Below, piece by piece: positions 45,920 through 54,904 of a DNA stretch of 64,000 nucleotides. How positions within the stretch are numbered: position 1 is the stretch's first letter; every line of letters starts with the position of its first letter. Position numbers and translations under genes: made by a program. This DNA is from Phyllobacterium pellucidum (GTDB lineage Bacteria; Pseudomonadota; Alphaproteobacteria; Rhizobiales; Rhizobiaceae), in contig NZ_JABUMX010000008.1 of assembly GCF_013327855.1 (NCBI RefSeq), positions 1 through 64,000 on the forward strand. The letters are read 5' to 3'. The notes under the pieces are model-generated. The model was given only the letters and a program-made list of their open reading frames with translations, had not been told where the DNA came from and searched no databases.

Positions 45920-48724
45920 GTGTCTGACCTAACTCCACCATCCGGACCTGAAGACGATAAATCCGGGCCCAGTTCCGGTATCGAGCCGATTTCCATCATC
46001 GAGGAAATGCAGCGTTCCTATCTCGATTACGCCATGAGCGTGATCGTCAGCCGCGCCTTGCCCGATGTTCGCGATGGTCTGAAGCCGGTGCACAGGCGTA
46101 TCCTCCACGCGATGAACGAGATGGGTCTGTCCTGGAACAGGTCGTACCGCAAGTCGGCCGGTGTCGTCGGTGAGGTGATGGGTAAGTTCCATCCGCACGG
46201 TGACGCCTCGATCTATGACGCGCTCGTCCGCATGGCGCAGGATTGGTCGCTGCGCGACCCGCTCGTCGACGGCCAGGGCAATTTCGGCTCGATCGACGGC
46301 GATTCACCGGCGGCGATGCGGTACACGGAATGCCGCCTGGAAAAGGTCACGGAATCTCTACTCGAGGATATCGACAAGGAGACGGTCGATTTCCAGGACA
46401 ATTATGACGGCCGCGAGCAGGAGCCGACGGTACTGCCGGCGCGCTTCCCCAATCTTCTGGTCAATGGCTCCGGCGGTATCGCCGTCGGCATGGCGACGAA
46501 CGTGCCGCCGCACAACCTTTCCGAGGTAATCAACGGCTGTATCGCGCTTATCGACAATCCGGCGATCGAATTGCCGGAACTGATGGAAATCATTCCGGGT
46601 CCGGATTTCCCGACCGGCGGCCTTGTCCTTGGCCGTTCCGGCATTTATTCGGCTTACAGCACTGGCCGCGGCTCGATCCTGATGCGCGGCAGGGTTGCCA
46701 TCGAAAGCATGCGCGGTGACCGCGAGGCGATCATCATTACCGAGGTTCCCTATCAGGTGAACAAGGCGGCGATGATCGAGAAGATGGCCGATCTGGTGCG
46801 CGAAAAGCGCATCGAGGGCATTTCCGACATTCGCGACGAATCCGACCGCGACGGCTACCGTGTCGTTGTCGAATTGAAGCGCGATGCGGTGGCGGATGTC
46901 ATCCTCAACCAGCTTTATCGCTTCACGCCGCTGCAGACCTCGTTTGGCGCCAATATGGTGGCGCTCAATGGCGGCAAGCCCGGCCTGCTTAACCTGCTCG
47001 ATATTCTGCGTGCGTTCGTCAGCTTCCGTGAGGAAGTCGTCAGCCGCCGTACCAAGTATCTGCTGCGCAAGGCGCGGGACCGGGCGCATGTTTTGGTGGG
47101 TCTTGCGATTGCCGTCGCGAATATAGACGAGATCATAGCGCTGATCCGCCGCGCTCCGGACCCGGCCACGGCCCGGGACCAGTTGATGGAGCGCCGCTGG
47201 CCTGCAAGCGAGGTCGCGCCGCTGATCCTGCTCATTGCCGATCCGCGCCACAAGCTTAATGACGACAACACCTACAACCTCTCCGAAGAACAGGCGCGTG
47301 CCATTCTCGATCTCCGCCTGCAGCGCCTGACGGCGCTCGGCCGTGACGAAATCGCTGACGAACTCAACAAGATCGGCGTCGAAATCAAGGATTATCTGGA
47401 GATCCTCGCCTCGCGTCTGCGGATCATGAGCATTGTCAAGGACGAGCTCGCCGCGATCCGCGATGAATTCGGCACCCCCCGCCGCACCGAACTTACCGAA
47501 GGCGGCGCCGACATGGACGATGAGGATCTCATCGCCCGTGAAGACATGGTCGTCACCGTCAGCCATGCCGGCTATATCAAGCGTGTGCCGCTTGCGACCT
47601 ATCGCGCGCAGCGCCGCGGCGGCAAGGGGCGCTCGGGCGTCACGATGAAGGATGAGGATTCGGTTACGCGCCTGTTCGTGGCCAACACGCATACGCCGGT
47701 CCTGTTCTTCTCGTCGCGCGGCATCGTCTACAAGGAAAAGGTCTGGCGGTTGCCGATCGGCACGCCGCAATCGCGCGGCAAGGCCCTGATCAACATGCTG
47801 CCGCTCGAACAGGGTGAGCGCATAACGACGATCATGCCGCTGCCGGAAGACGAATCCAGCTGGGCCAACCTCGATGTGATGTTCGCAACCACACGCGGCA
47901 CAGTTCGCCGCAACAAGCTGTCGGATTTCATCCAGGTCAACCGCAACGGCAAGATCGCAATGAAGCTCGACGAAGAGGGTGATGAAATCCTCAGCGTCGA
48001 TACATGCGACGAGTTCGACGACGTGCTGCTCACGGCCGCCGGCGGTCAGTGTATTCGCTTCCCGGTTACGGACGTGAGGGTCTTCGCCGGCCGCAACTCC
48101 ATCGGCGTGCGCGGCATGAATCTGGCCAATGGCGACAAGATCATCTCCATGTCGATCCTCGGCCATGTCGATGCGAGCCCGGCAGAACGCTCGGCCTATC
48201 TCAAGCAGGCAGCGGCGGAACGCCGTGCGCAGGGCGCCGATGATGTCGAGGAGATCAATCTCGTCGGCGAAGAGGCGACAGACATTGCCGACCTCGCGCC
48301 CGAGCGCTACGCCGAACTGCGCGAACGCGAGCAAACCGTTCTCACCGTGAGTGAATACGGTTACGGCAAACGATCGTCGTCCTATGAATTCCGTGTTTCG
48401 GGTCGCGGCGGCAAGGGCATCCGCGCCACCGACACGTCCAAGACTGACGAAATCGGCAAGCTGGTCTCGTTGTTCCCGGTGGAATCTTCGGATCAGATCT
48501 TGCTCGTTTCCGATGGCGGCCAGCTCATCCGCGTACCTGTCAACGGTATCCGCATTGCCGGACGCTCGACAAAGGGCGTCACGATCTTCAATACAGCGGA
48601 TGGTGAGAAGGTGGTGTCGGTCGAGCGGATTTCCGAGACGGAGACCGACGAAGTCGAGACTGAAGCGGCTGCGGACGGCGAGGCTTCAATACCGGAGGCC
48701 CCGGACGGCGCCGAGCCTAACTAA
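45920..48724 (+). CDS. gyrA: DNA gyrase subunit A
   Basis: GyrA, 934 residues, breaks and rejoins DNA during supercoiling. The catalytic tyrosine is Tyr135 (AAMRYTE). The quinolone-determining region reads KFHPHGDASIYD: Ala96 takes the place of E. coli Ser83, Asp100 corresponds to Asp87. The C-terminal beta-pinwheel contains the GyrA box QRRGGKGRSG near residue 565, and a second similar SGRGGKGIRA occurs near 830. The start codon is GTG. The protein is longer than E. coli GyrA mainly through insertions in the C-terminal half. Confidence 0.97.
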   Translation: MSDLTPPSGPEDDKSGPSSGIEPISIIEEMQRSYLDYAMSVIVSRALPDVRDGLKPVHRRILHAMNEMGLSWNRSYRKSAGVVGEVMGKFHPHGDASIYDALVRMAQDWSLRDPLVDGQGNFGSIDGDSPAAMRYTECRLEKVTESLLEDIDKETVDFQDNYDGREQEPTVLPARFPNLLVNGSGGIAVGMATNVPPHNLSEVINGCIALIDNPAIELPELMEIIPGPDFPTGGLVLGRSGIYSAYSTGRGSILMRGRVAIESMRGDREAIIITEVPYQVNKAAMIEKMADLVREKRIEGISDIRDESDRDGYRVVVELKRDAVADVILNQLYRFTPLQTSFGANMVALNGGKPGLLNLLDILRAFVSFREEVVSRRTKYLLRKARDRAHVLVGLAIAVANIDEIIALIRRAPDPATARDQLMERRWPASEVAPLILLIADPRHKLNDDNTYNLSEEQARAILDLRLQRLTALGRDEIADELNKIGVEIKDYLEILASRLRIMSIVKDELAAIRDEFGTPRRTELTEGGADMDDEDLIAREDMVVTVSHAGYIKRVPLATYRAQRRGGKGRSGVTMKDEDSVTRLFVANTHTPVLFFSSRGIVYKEKVWRLPIGTPQSRGKALINMLPLEQGERITTIMPLPEDESSWANLDVMFATTRGTVRRNKLSDFIQVNRNGKIAMKLDEEGDEILSVDTCDEFDDVLLTAAGGQCIRFPVTDVRVFAGRNSIGVRGMNLANGDKIISMSILGHVDASPAERSAYLKQAAAERRAQGADDVEEINLVGEEATDIADLAPERYAELREREQTVLTVSEYGYGKRSSSYEFRVSGRGGKGIRATDTSKTDEIGKLVSLFPVESSDQILLVSDGGQLIRVPVNGIRIAGRSTKGVTIFNTADGEKVVSVERISETETDEVETEAAADGEASIPEAPDGAEPN

Positions 48725-48743
48725 GGCTCAGGCAGGTCGGGAC

Positions 48744-48884
48744 TTAAATGTCGCGGCGATGATGATAAACACCAAAGCGGGTGGTTCTGACAGGAGCTTC
48801 CCGCTTTTTGCTTTCTTCCACGATCATGACAATCGCCGAAACGACCATTGCAACCATCATGGCAATGCTGAGAAGAATAAACAT
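48744..48884 (-). CDS. Putative 46-residue single-pass membrane protein
   Basis: A short open frame that reads MFILLSIAMMVAMVVSAIVM, then a charged tail (IVEESKKREAPVRTTRFGVYHHRRDI). Residues 2-23 would form one membrane helix; the tail is basic. Ribosome-binding candidates AGGAG and AAGGGA lie within 20 bases upstream. It converges on gyrA, ending 20 bases after its stop, and its 3' half overlaps a terminator-like stem for gyrA. A perfect LexA-type box lies 117 bases upstream. No family was recognised; it could be spurious, but composition and start context argue for a gene. Confidence 0.5.
   Translation of the reverse strand: MFILLSIAMMVAMVVSAIVMIVEESKKREAPVRTTRFGVYHHRRDI
48774..48809 (+). 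terminator. Probable gyrA terminator
   Basis: AAAGCGGG pairs with CCCGCTTT around an 18-base loop and is followed by TT (five Ts in all), 50 bases after the gyrA stop. It overlaps the small minus-strand open frame. Confidence 0.55.
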
Positions 48885-49000
48885 CAATCTGTCCCTTTGC
48901 TCCTGGCCAACTTATGGATAGTAACGTGCTGACTTCGAAATGGTTTCATGCGAGCGTCTCACGCATAGTTGAACGCGGATGAATGCTTGCTGATTTTTGT

Positions 49001-49015
49001 GTTCATCTATCGTTC
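49001..49015. promoter_or_regulatory. LexA-type box upstream of coaD and the small membrane protein
   Basis: GTTCATCTATCGTTC is an exact GTTC-N7-GTTC. It lies 55 bases before coaD and 117 bases before the divergent small open frame. Only the sequence match supports LexA binding. Confidence 0.5.
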
Positions 49016-49069
49016 ATCTGGGTCGTGCGAGCCATTGAAAGCTCCAAGCAAAACCGATAGGAACCGGTC

Positions 49070-49564
49070 ATGACAATCGCGATCTACGCCGGATCCTTCG
49101 ATCCGATCACCAATGGCCATATGGATGTCCTGCAGGGCTCGCTGCGGCTTGCGGACAAGGTCTATGTCGCGATCGGTGTTCATCCCGGAAAGGCACCTCT
49201 GTTTTCGTTCGACGAGCGGATGGACCTGGTCAAGCGTGTCTCGGCCGAGGTGTTCGGCAAGGATGGCGAGCGGATCGAGGTCATTTTCTTTGACGGTCTG
49301 GTGATCGACGCGGCACGCAAATTCGGCGCATCGCTGCTCGTTCGCGGATTGCGCGACGGCACCGACCTCGATTACGAAATGCAGATGGCGGGCATGAACG
49401 GCAAGATGGCGCCGGAATTGCAGACCGTGTTTCTTCCGGCGGACCCGGCGGTGCGCACCATTACCGCCACATTGGTTCGCCAGATTGCAGCGATGGGCGG
49501 CGACGTCCGGCACTTCGTTCCCGCGCTTGTCGCTGATGCGCTTGCGATCAAATTCAAACCCTGA
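49070..49564 (+). CDS. coaD: Phosphopantetheine adenylyltransferase
   Basis: CoaD, 164 residues, makes dephospho-CoA from 4'-phosphopantetheine and ATP. The nucleotidyltransferase motif is in [16 protein letters not shown] (TNGH, residues 14-17), followed by [20 protein letters not shown] and [14 protein letters not shown]. Normal length. TAGGAAC precedes the ATG. It heads a run of + strand genes ending with tgt. Confidence 0.96.
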   Translation: MTIAIYAGSFDPITNGHMDVLQGSLRLADKVYVAIGVHPGKAPLFSFDERMDLVKRVSAEVFGKDGERIEVIFFDGLVIDAARKFGASLLVRGLRDGTDLDYEMQMAGMNGKMAPELQTVFLPADPAVRTITATLVRQIAAMGGDVRHFVPALVADALAIKFKP

Positions 49565-49593
49565 CCAAGTCACTGATCCCGGAGAGATTTTTC

Positions 49594-50178
49594 ATGACCT
49601 TTACTCGTAGAGCCCTCATTGCGGCTGCAGTTTCATCGCTTACGTTTGCGACACTGAACCCCGGCTTTGCCGATGACGCCAATACGATGACGATCAAGCT
49701 CAAGGACGGCGACGTCAAGGTCGAGCTATTGCCCAAGCTTGCACCGAAGCATGTCGAGCAGATCAAGGCGCTCGCCAAGGAAGGCGCCTATGACAATGTC
49801 GTATTCCACCGCGTCATTCCAGGATTCATGGCCCAGACCGGCGACGTTCAGTACGGCAATGCCGAAAAGGGCTTCAATGCGCAGGCCGCCGGCACCGGTG
49901 GATCGACGCGGCCCGACCTTCCCGCAGAGTTCTCCAAGGAACCTTTCGTACGCGGCGTCGTCGGAATGGCGCGCTCGCAGAACCCCAACTCTGCAAATTC
50001 GCAGTTCTTCATCATGTTCACCGAATACCCCTCGCTGAACGGGCAGTATACAGTCGTCGGCAAGGTCACGAGCGGCATGGAATATGTCGACAAGATCAAG
50101 AAGGGTTCGGAAGCAAACAATGGCGCTGTGGAGAATCCCGACAGGATGATCAAAGTTACCGTCGGCGCCGGCAAATAA
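49594..50178 (+). CDS. Periplasmic peptidyl-prolyl cis-trans isomerase (cyclophilin)
   Basis: A 194-residue cyclophilin with a signal peptide (about residues 1-26, ending LNPGFA). [19 protein letters not shown] carries the catalytic Phe/His/Arg pattern, and [15 protein letters not shown] the second half of the site. It assists folding in the periplasm. It stands directly before a cytoplasmic cyclophilin, apparently a tandem duplication. Confidence 0.95.
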   Translation: MTFTRRALIAAAVSSLTFATLNPGFADDANTMTIKLKDGDVKVELLPKLAPKHVEQIKALAKEGAYDNVVFHRVIPGFMAQTGDVQYGNAEKGFNAQAAGTGGSTRPDLPAEFSKEPFVRGVVGMARSQNPNSANSQFFIMFTEYPSLNGQYTVVGKVTSGMEYVDKIKKGSEANNGAVENPDRMIKVTVGAGK

Positions 50179-50203
50179 TTCATATCACAGGAGATTGGCG
50201 AAA

Positions 50204-50713
50204 ATGGCTTATAAAGATCCCGAAAACACGATCCTGCTCGAAACGACCAAAGGCAATGTCGTCATCGAGCTCTACCCGGACCTCGCGCCGGAACACGTCA
50301 ACCGCATCAAGGAACTCGCCCGCGAAGGCGCTTATGACGGCGTCGTCTTCCACCGCGTGATCGACGGCTTCATGGCGCAGACCGGTGACGTCAAGTTCGG
50401 CAAGAAGGGTGGCGCCTCGTTCAATCCTTCGCGCGCCGGCATGGGCGGTTCGGACAAGCCGGATCTCAAGGCTGAATTTTCCAACGCCAACCACGGCCGC
50501 GGCGCATGCTCGATGGCGCGTGCGCAAAACCCGAATTCCGCCAACTCGCAGTTCTTCATCTGCTTCGACGATGCCGGCTTCCTGAACCGTCAGTACACGG
50601 TTTGGGGCCAGGTCATCGAAGGCATGGACAATGTCGACAAGATCAAGCGCGGCGAACCCGTGCAGGACCCGGATTCGATCGTTTCGATGCGCGTTGCTGC
50701 GGACGTTGAGTAA
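50204..50713 (+). CDS. Cytoplasmic peptidyl-prolyl cis-trans isomerase (cyclophilin)
   Basis: A 169-residue cyclophilin without a signal peptide ([35 protein letters not shown]). Active-site blocks [14 protein letters not shown] and [15 protein letters not shown] are present. CAGGAG at 50188-50193 supports the ATG at 50204 over an in-frame TTG at 50195. It closely resembles the preceding gene product. Confidence 0.95.
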   Translation: MAYKDPENTILLETTKGNVVIELYPDLAPEHVNRIKELAREGAYDGVVFHRVIDGFMAQTGDVKFGKKGGASFNPSRAGMGGSDKPDLKAEFSNANHGRGACSMARAQNPNSANSQFFICFDDAGFLNRQYTVWGQVIEGMDNVDKIKRGEPVQDPDSIVSMRVAADVE

Positions 50714-50730
50714 GATCGTTTCGTTGCATC

Positions 50731-51807
50731 ATGCGTGTTGATCTTTTCGATTTCGATCTGCCGGAAGAGAACATCGCATTGAGACCAGCAGAGCCGCGCG
50801 ATTCAGCGCGGCTTTTGCTTGTAAAGGCGGATGGCTCGGACCTTGGCGACGATAAAGTGCTTAATCTTGGCAATTATCTGCGTGAAGGCGACGCGCTCGT
50901 TTTCAATGATACCAAGGTGATACCAGCGCAACTTGAAGGCTTTCGCGAGCGTGAGGGGGTGCGCGCGCAGATTAGCGCAACCTTGCATATGCGCACCGGC
51001 CCGGATCGTTGGAAGGCGTTTTTGCGTCCGGCAAAGCGTATCAAGGAAGGAGAGCGCATCGATTTCGGCCAGGGCAATAATTCGTGCCTGCTCGGCTCGC
51101 TGCAAGCAACGGTGGCCGAGAAGGGCGAGGCGGGCGAAGCCCTGCTCGTGTTCGATTTCAGCGGAGCGGATTTGGACCAGGCCATCGCCGCTGTCGGCCA
51201 TATCCCGCTGCCACCCTATATCGCCTCGAAGCGGGCGGACGACAGCCGCGACCGCGACGATTACCAGACCGTCTATGCCCGCGAGGAAGGCGCTGTTGCC
51301 GCCCCGACGGCCGGTCTGCATTTTACGCCCGGTCTCCTTGACGATTTGAAGCAACGCGGCATCGAGGAACATTTCGTGACGCTGCATGTCGGGGCAGGGA
51401 CGTTTCTTCCCGTAAAGGCCGACGATACCGCCGAACACAAGATGCATGCCGAAATCGGCCATGTCGACCAGGCCACTGCCGATGCGCTCAATGCGGTCAG
51501 GGCGCGCGGAGGGCGGATCGTCAGCGTCGGTACGACGTCGCTGCGGCTTCTCGAAAGCGCAACGGGCGAAGACGGGATTGTTCGCGCATGGTCAGGAGCG
51601 ACCGACATATTCATTACGCCAGGCTACCGTTTCCGGGCCGTCGACATGCTGATGACCAATTTTCACCTGCCGCGCTCGACGCTGTTCATGCTCGTTTCGG
51701 CCTTCAGCGGCATGGATCGCATGCGGGACGCCTATGAATATGCCATCGAAAATCACTACCGCTTCTATTCCTATGGCGATGCAAGCCTGTTATGGCGATC
51801 AGAATGA
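50731..51807 (+). CDS. queA: S-adenosylmethionine:tRNA ribosyltransferase-isomerase
   Basis: QueA, 358 residues, adds the epoxycyclopentane precursor in queuosine synthesis. [50 protein letters not shown] and [21 protein letters not shown] are family blocks. The stop overlaps the tgt start (ATGA), so the two queuosine enzymes are made together. Confidence 0.96.
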   Translation: MRVDLFDFDLPEENIALRPAEPRDSARLLLVKADGSDLGDDKVLNLGNYLREGDALVFNDTKVIPAQLEGFREREGVRAQISATLHMRTGPDRWKAFLRPAKRIKEGERIDFGQGNNSCLLGSLQATVAEKGEAGEALLVFDFSGADLDQAIAAVGHIPLPPYIASKRADDSRDRDDYQTVYAREEGAVAAPTAGLHFTPGLLDDLKQRGIEEHFVTLHVGAGTFLPVKADDTAEHKMHAEIGHVDQATADALNAVRARGGRIVSVGTTSLRLLESATGEDGIVRAWSGATDIFITPGYRFRAVDMLMTNFHLPRSTLFMLVSAFSGMDRMRDAYEYAIENHYRFYSYGDASLLWRSE

Positions 51808-52940
51808 CCAGCACCAATTTTGAATTCAAACTGATTGCCAGCGATGGCAAGGCGCGACGCGGCGCGATCACCATGCCACGCGGCACGATCCGCACCCCCG
51901 CGTTCATGCCGGTGGGAACCGGCGGCACCGTCAAGGCGATGTATATGGACCAGGTGCGCGAGCTTGGCGCCGACATCATCCTTGGCAACACCTATCACCT
52001 GATGCTGCGCCCGACCGCTGAACGCGTTGCGCGGCTTGGCGGGCTGCACGAGTTCGCCAGATGGCCAGGACCGATCCTGACGGATTCCGGCGGGTTTCAG
52101 GTGATGTCGCTGGCGCAGTTGCGCAAGCTGACCGAAAACGGCGTCACCTTCCGCTCGCATATCGATGGCAGCGCCCACGAGATGAGCCCGGAGCGCTCGA
52201 TCGAAATTCAGGGGCTGCTCGATTCCGATATCCAGATGCAACTCGATGAATGCGTTGCGCTGCCTTCGACGCCGAAGGACATCGAGCGGGCCATGGAACT
52301 GTCACTGCGCTGGGCCGAGCGATGCAAGACCGCATTCGGCAATCAGCCAGGAAAAGCCATGTTCGGGATCGTGCAGGGCGGTGATGTGGCGGATCTGCGT
52401 GTTCGTTCGGCGCAGGCCCTCAAGGCCATGGACCTCAAGGGCTATGCCGTGGGCGGTCTTGCCGTCGGCGAGCCGCAAGAGGTCATGCTCGACATGCTCG
52501 ACATTACCTGCCCGGAACTGCCGGCGGAAAAGCCGCGCTATCTGATGGGCGTCGGCACGCCTGACGATATCCTGAAGTCGGTGGCGCGCGGCATTGATAT
52601 GTTCGATTGCGTGATGCCGACGCGGGCAGGCCGGCACGGTCTCGCCTTTACCCGTCGCGGCAAGGTCAATCTGCGCAATGCCCGGCATGCGGACGATCCG
52701 CGGCCGCTCGACGAAGAATCATCCTGTCCTGCGGCACGTGACTACAGCCGAGCCTATCTTCATCACCTCGTCAAATCTGGTGAGGCGCTTGGCGGCATGC
52801 TGCTGACATGGAACAATCTCGCCTATTACCAGCAACTCATGCAAGGTATACGCGGCGCGATAGAGACTGGAACATATGTCCCGTTCTGTGAAGAGACGCA
52901 GGCCGAATGGGCGAAGGGGGATCTCCCCGCTTACCCATAG
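51804..52940 (+). CDS. tgt: tRNA-guanine transglycosylase with altered zinc site
   Basis: Tgt, 378 residues, exchanges guanine 34 for preQ1 in tRNAs with GUN anticodons. The N-terminal [20 protein letters not shown], active-site [12 protein letters not shown] and QGG(D/N)-type segment [10 protein letters not shown] are intact. The C-terminal zinc motif is not: against E. coli CDCYTC and TIHN, this protein has SSCPAA and TWNN, losing two cysteines and the histidine. The start at 51804 lies in the queA stop. Confidence 0.95.
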   Translation: MTSTNFEFKLIASDGKARRGAITMPRGTIRTPAFMPVGTGGTVKAMYMDQVRELGADIILGNTYHLMLRPTAERVARLGGLHEFARWPGPILTDSGGFQVMSLAQLRKLTENGVTFRSHIDGSAHEMSPERSIEIQGLLDSDIQMQLDECVALPSTPKDIERAMELSLRWAERCKTAFGNQPGKAMFGIVQGGDVADLRVRSAQALKAMDLKGYAVGGLAVGEPQEVMLDMLDITCPELPAEKPRYLMGVGTPDDILKSVARGIDMFDCVMPTRAGRHGLAFTRRGKVNLRNARHADDPRPLDEESSCPAARDYSRAYLHHLVKSGEALGGMLLTWNNLAYYQQLMQGIRGAIETGTYVPFCEETQAEWAKGDLPAYP

Positions 52941-52946
52941 TCGAGA

Positions 52947-53525
52947 TCAGGCGACGGCCGGCGTTTCCACCGGCGCGGGGTCGGCAGGTTCGAAGAGATT
53001 TTTCAGGCGGTCGATCGCGGCGATCTGTTCAGCCCGATCGAGAACGTTCATCTCGAACAGCTTGAGGCTGCGCAGACCCTCAATGGTCAGGAAAACCATC
53101 ATCGCCAGCATTGGGTCGGCTGCGTTTTCACGCATGCGTTGCAGCAATTGCTTGTTGTAGCGGCGGATCGGCTCGAGAAACCCCGGATCGTTGGCGATAG
53201 CCGCAAGAATACCCGAAGGCTCGGGCTCGTTGCAGACGAATTCGGCACGGTAGACAGCGATGACGGCAAGGACGACGCTGTTCGGGCCGAAGTTGCGGGA
53301 AGCCTCTTCACGGCGAAGTGATTGGTCAAATTCCGAGACGTGCTGCTCTACCAGACCTTCGAGCAATTTGGCCTTGGTTGGAAATGTATAAAGCAGTCCA
53401 CCCTTCGAAAGTCCCGCTCGTTTGGCCACAGCATCGAGTGAAAGATTCACCGGTCCCACCTCCTTGGTGATCTCCGCTGCCGCCTGCAGGATCTTGTCTC
53501 TTGTCGTTGGGATGTCCGCCACCAT
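52947..53525 (-). CDS. TetR family regulator of the adjacent RND pump
   Basis: A 192-residue regulator with an N-terminal TetR helix-turn-helix (TTRDKILQAAAEITKEVG, then LSLDAVAKRAGLSKGGLLYTFPTKAKLL, about residues 7-57) and a divergent ligand domain. It is read away from an RND efflux operon with a perfect palindrome between them, so it is probably the local repressor, like MexL for MexJK. The ATG at 53525 matches the family; its stop is six bases from the converging tgt stop. Confidence 0.92.
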   Translation of the reverse strand: MVADIPTTRDKILQAAAEITKEVGPVNLSLDAVAKRAGLSKGGLLYTFPTKAKLLEGLVEQHVSEFDQSLRREEASRNFGPNSVVLAVIAVYRAEFVCNEPEPSGILAAIANDPGFLEPIRRYNKQLLQRMRENAADPMLAMMVFLTIEGLRSLKLFEMNVLDRAEQIAAIDRLKNLFEPADPAPVETPAVA

Positions 53526-53570
53526 TCTGAAACTTTCGTCGTAGGGTTGTTGCCAAAACAATATTGACAT

Positions 53571-53586
53571 TACCGTCCAGACGGTA
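53571..53586. promoter_or_regulatory. TetR-type operator over the RND operon promoter
   Basis: TACCGTCCAGACGGTA is a perfect palindrome with 7-base arms and a 2-base centre. It follows a TTGACA -35 hexamer at 53564-53569 and would overlap the spacer and -10 region of the pump promoter, 46 bases from the regulator start. Confidence 0.8.
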
Positions 53587-53689
53587 CAGTACTTCGCCCG
53601 CGGTAATCAAGTCCGCGTAAATCAATCCCCGTAAGAAAGGCTGGCAGACATATTTGCTGGCCATTGTTTTGTTTCGGAGCAGTCTCCTC

Positions 53690-54904
53690 ATGATCAAGCG
53701 GTTCCTACTTCCCGTTATCATCCTCGTCCTGGTCGTATTGCTGGGCGTCGGGCTGGTCGGATTCAATCTGTTCCGTGACAAGGCAATCAAGGATTTCTTT
53801 GCGACGATGCAGCAGCCGGCTTCGCCGGTTTCGACCTACACGGTCGAGCCGACATCATGGACGCCGGAAATCGAGGCAATCGGCACGGTGAGCGCTATCC
53901 AGGGCGTCGAACTCTCCGTCGAGGTTGCCGGCATCGTCAAGGATATCCCGTTCACGGCGAATCAGGTCATCCAGAAGGGCGCCCCGCTGCTCCAGCTCGA
54001 TGACGCGATCGAAAAGGCCGATATCGTTGCTGCACAGGCACAGAATGTGCTTATGGACCAGACGCTCGAGCGCGCCCGCACGCTGAACACACGTGGTGTT
54101 GGTGCCGTGTCCAACGTCGACGAGGCCCAGGCGGCATCGCTCGCGAAAAAAGCCGAGATCGCCAAGCTGCAGGCCGTCATGGACCAGAAGCTCATCAAGG
54201 CGCCGTTCACCGGCACAGTCGGTATTCCGCGCATCGAGCTTGGTCAGTATCTCGCACCTGGCACTGTAGTCGTGAGCTTGCAGGACCTTTCGACGATGCG
54301 CGTCGATTTCACCGTTCCCGAGCAGACCTTGAGCCAGCTCAAGGTCGGCCAGCCAATCCGGCTCGGCCTGACCGATGGTGACATCAACATCAAGGGTGAA
54401 ATAACGGCCATTGAGCCGCGCATCGATCCCGCGACGCGTCTTGTTTCGGTTCGCGCCAAGGTCGACAATTCCGAAGGCAAGCTGCGCCCCGGCCAGTTCG
54501 CACAGGTCCGCGTCGGACTGCCGAAGGAAGACGATGTTCTGACCTTGCCGCAGACGGCGCTCGTTTCCAGTCTTTACGGCGACTACGTGTTTGTTGTCCG
54601 TCCGGCCGAACAGAAGCCCGAGGAAAAGAAGCCGACCGAACAGCAGCAGCCCGGCGCCGCATCCGCCGAGACGGCAAAGCCAGCCGACGAAAAGGCAAAG
54701 GAAGAGCCGAAGCTTGTTGTCGCTCAGGTATTCGTGACGCCCGGACGCCGATCCGGCCTGAATGTCGAGATCACCAAGGGTCTTAAGCCCGGCGACATCG
54801 TCGTCACCGCCGGCCAGAACCGCCTGAACCCCGGTGCTGCCGTCAAGATTACCAACGATGTCAATCCCGCCAACACCAAAGACGCAGGGCTGCCCACAAA
54901 ATGA
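53690..54904 (+). CDS. RND efflux periplasmic adaptor subunit
   Basis: A 404-residue membrane fusion protein with one N-terminal membrane anchor (about residues 5-27), a lipoyl domain split into VELSVEVAGIVKDIPFTANQVIQKGAPLLQLD and KAPFTGTVGIPRIELGQYL, a helical hairpin and a beta-barrel. A Pro/Glu/Lys-rich insertion (about 305-345) is unusual. It links the inner-membrane pump to an outer-membrane channel, which is not encoded here. Its stop overlaps the pump gene start (ATGA). Confidence 0.93.
   Translation: MIKRFLLPVIILVLVVLLGVGLVGFNLFRDKAIKDFFATMQQPASPVSTYTVEPTSWTPEIEAIGTVSAIQGVELSVEVAGIVKDIPFTANQVIQKGAPLLQLDDAIEKADIVAAQAQNVLMDQTLERARTLNTRGVGAVSNVDEAQAASLAKKAEIAKLQAVMDQKLIKAPFTGTVGIPRIELGQYLAPGTVVVSLQDLSTMRVDFTVPEQTLSQLKVGQPIRLGLTDGDINIKGEITAIEPRIDPATRLVSVRAKVDNSEGKLRPGQFAQVRVGLPKEDDVLTLPQTALVSSLYGDYVFVVRPAEQKPEEKKPTEQQQPGAASAETAKPADEKAKEEPKLVVAQVFVTPGRRSGLNVEITKGLKPGDIVVTAGQNRLNPGAAVKITNDVNPANTKDAGLPTK

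Noticed and set aside
46358-48334. 658-codon minus-strand open frame within gyrA
   Set aside because: Antisense shadow of gyrA with no family features.
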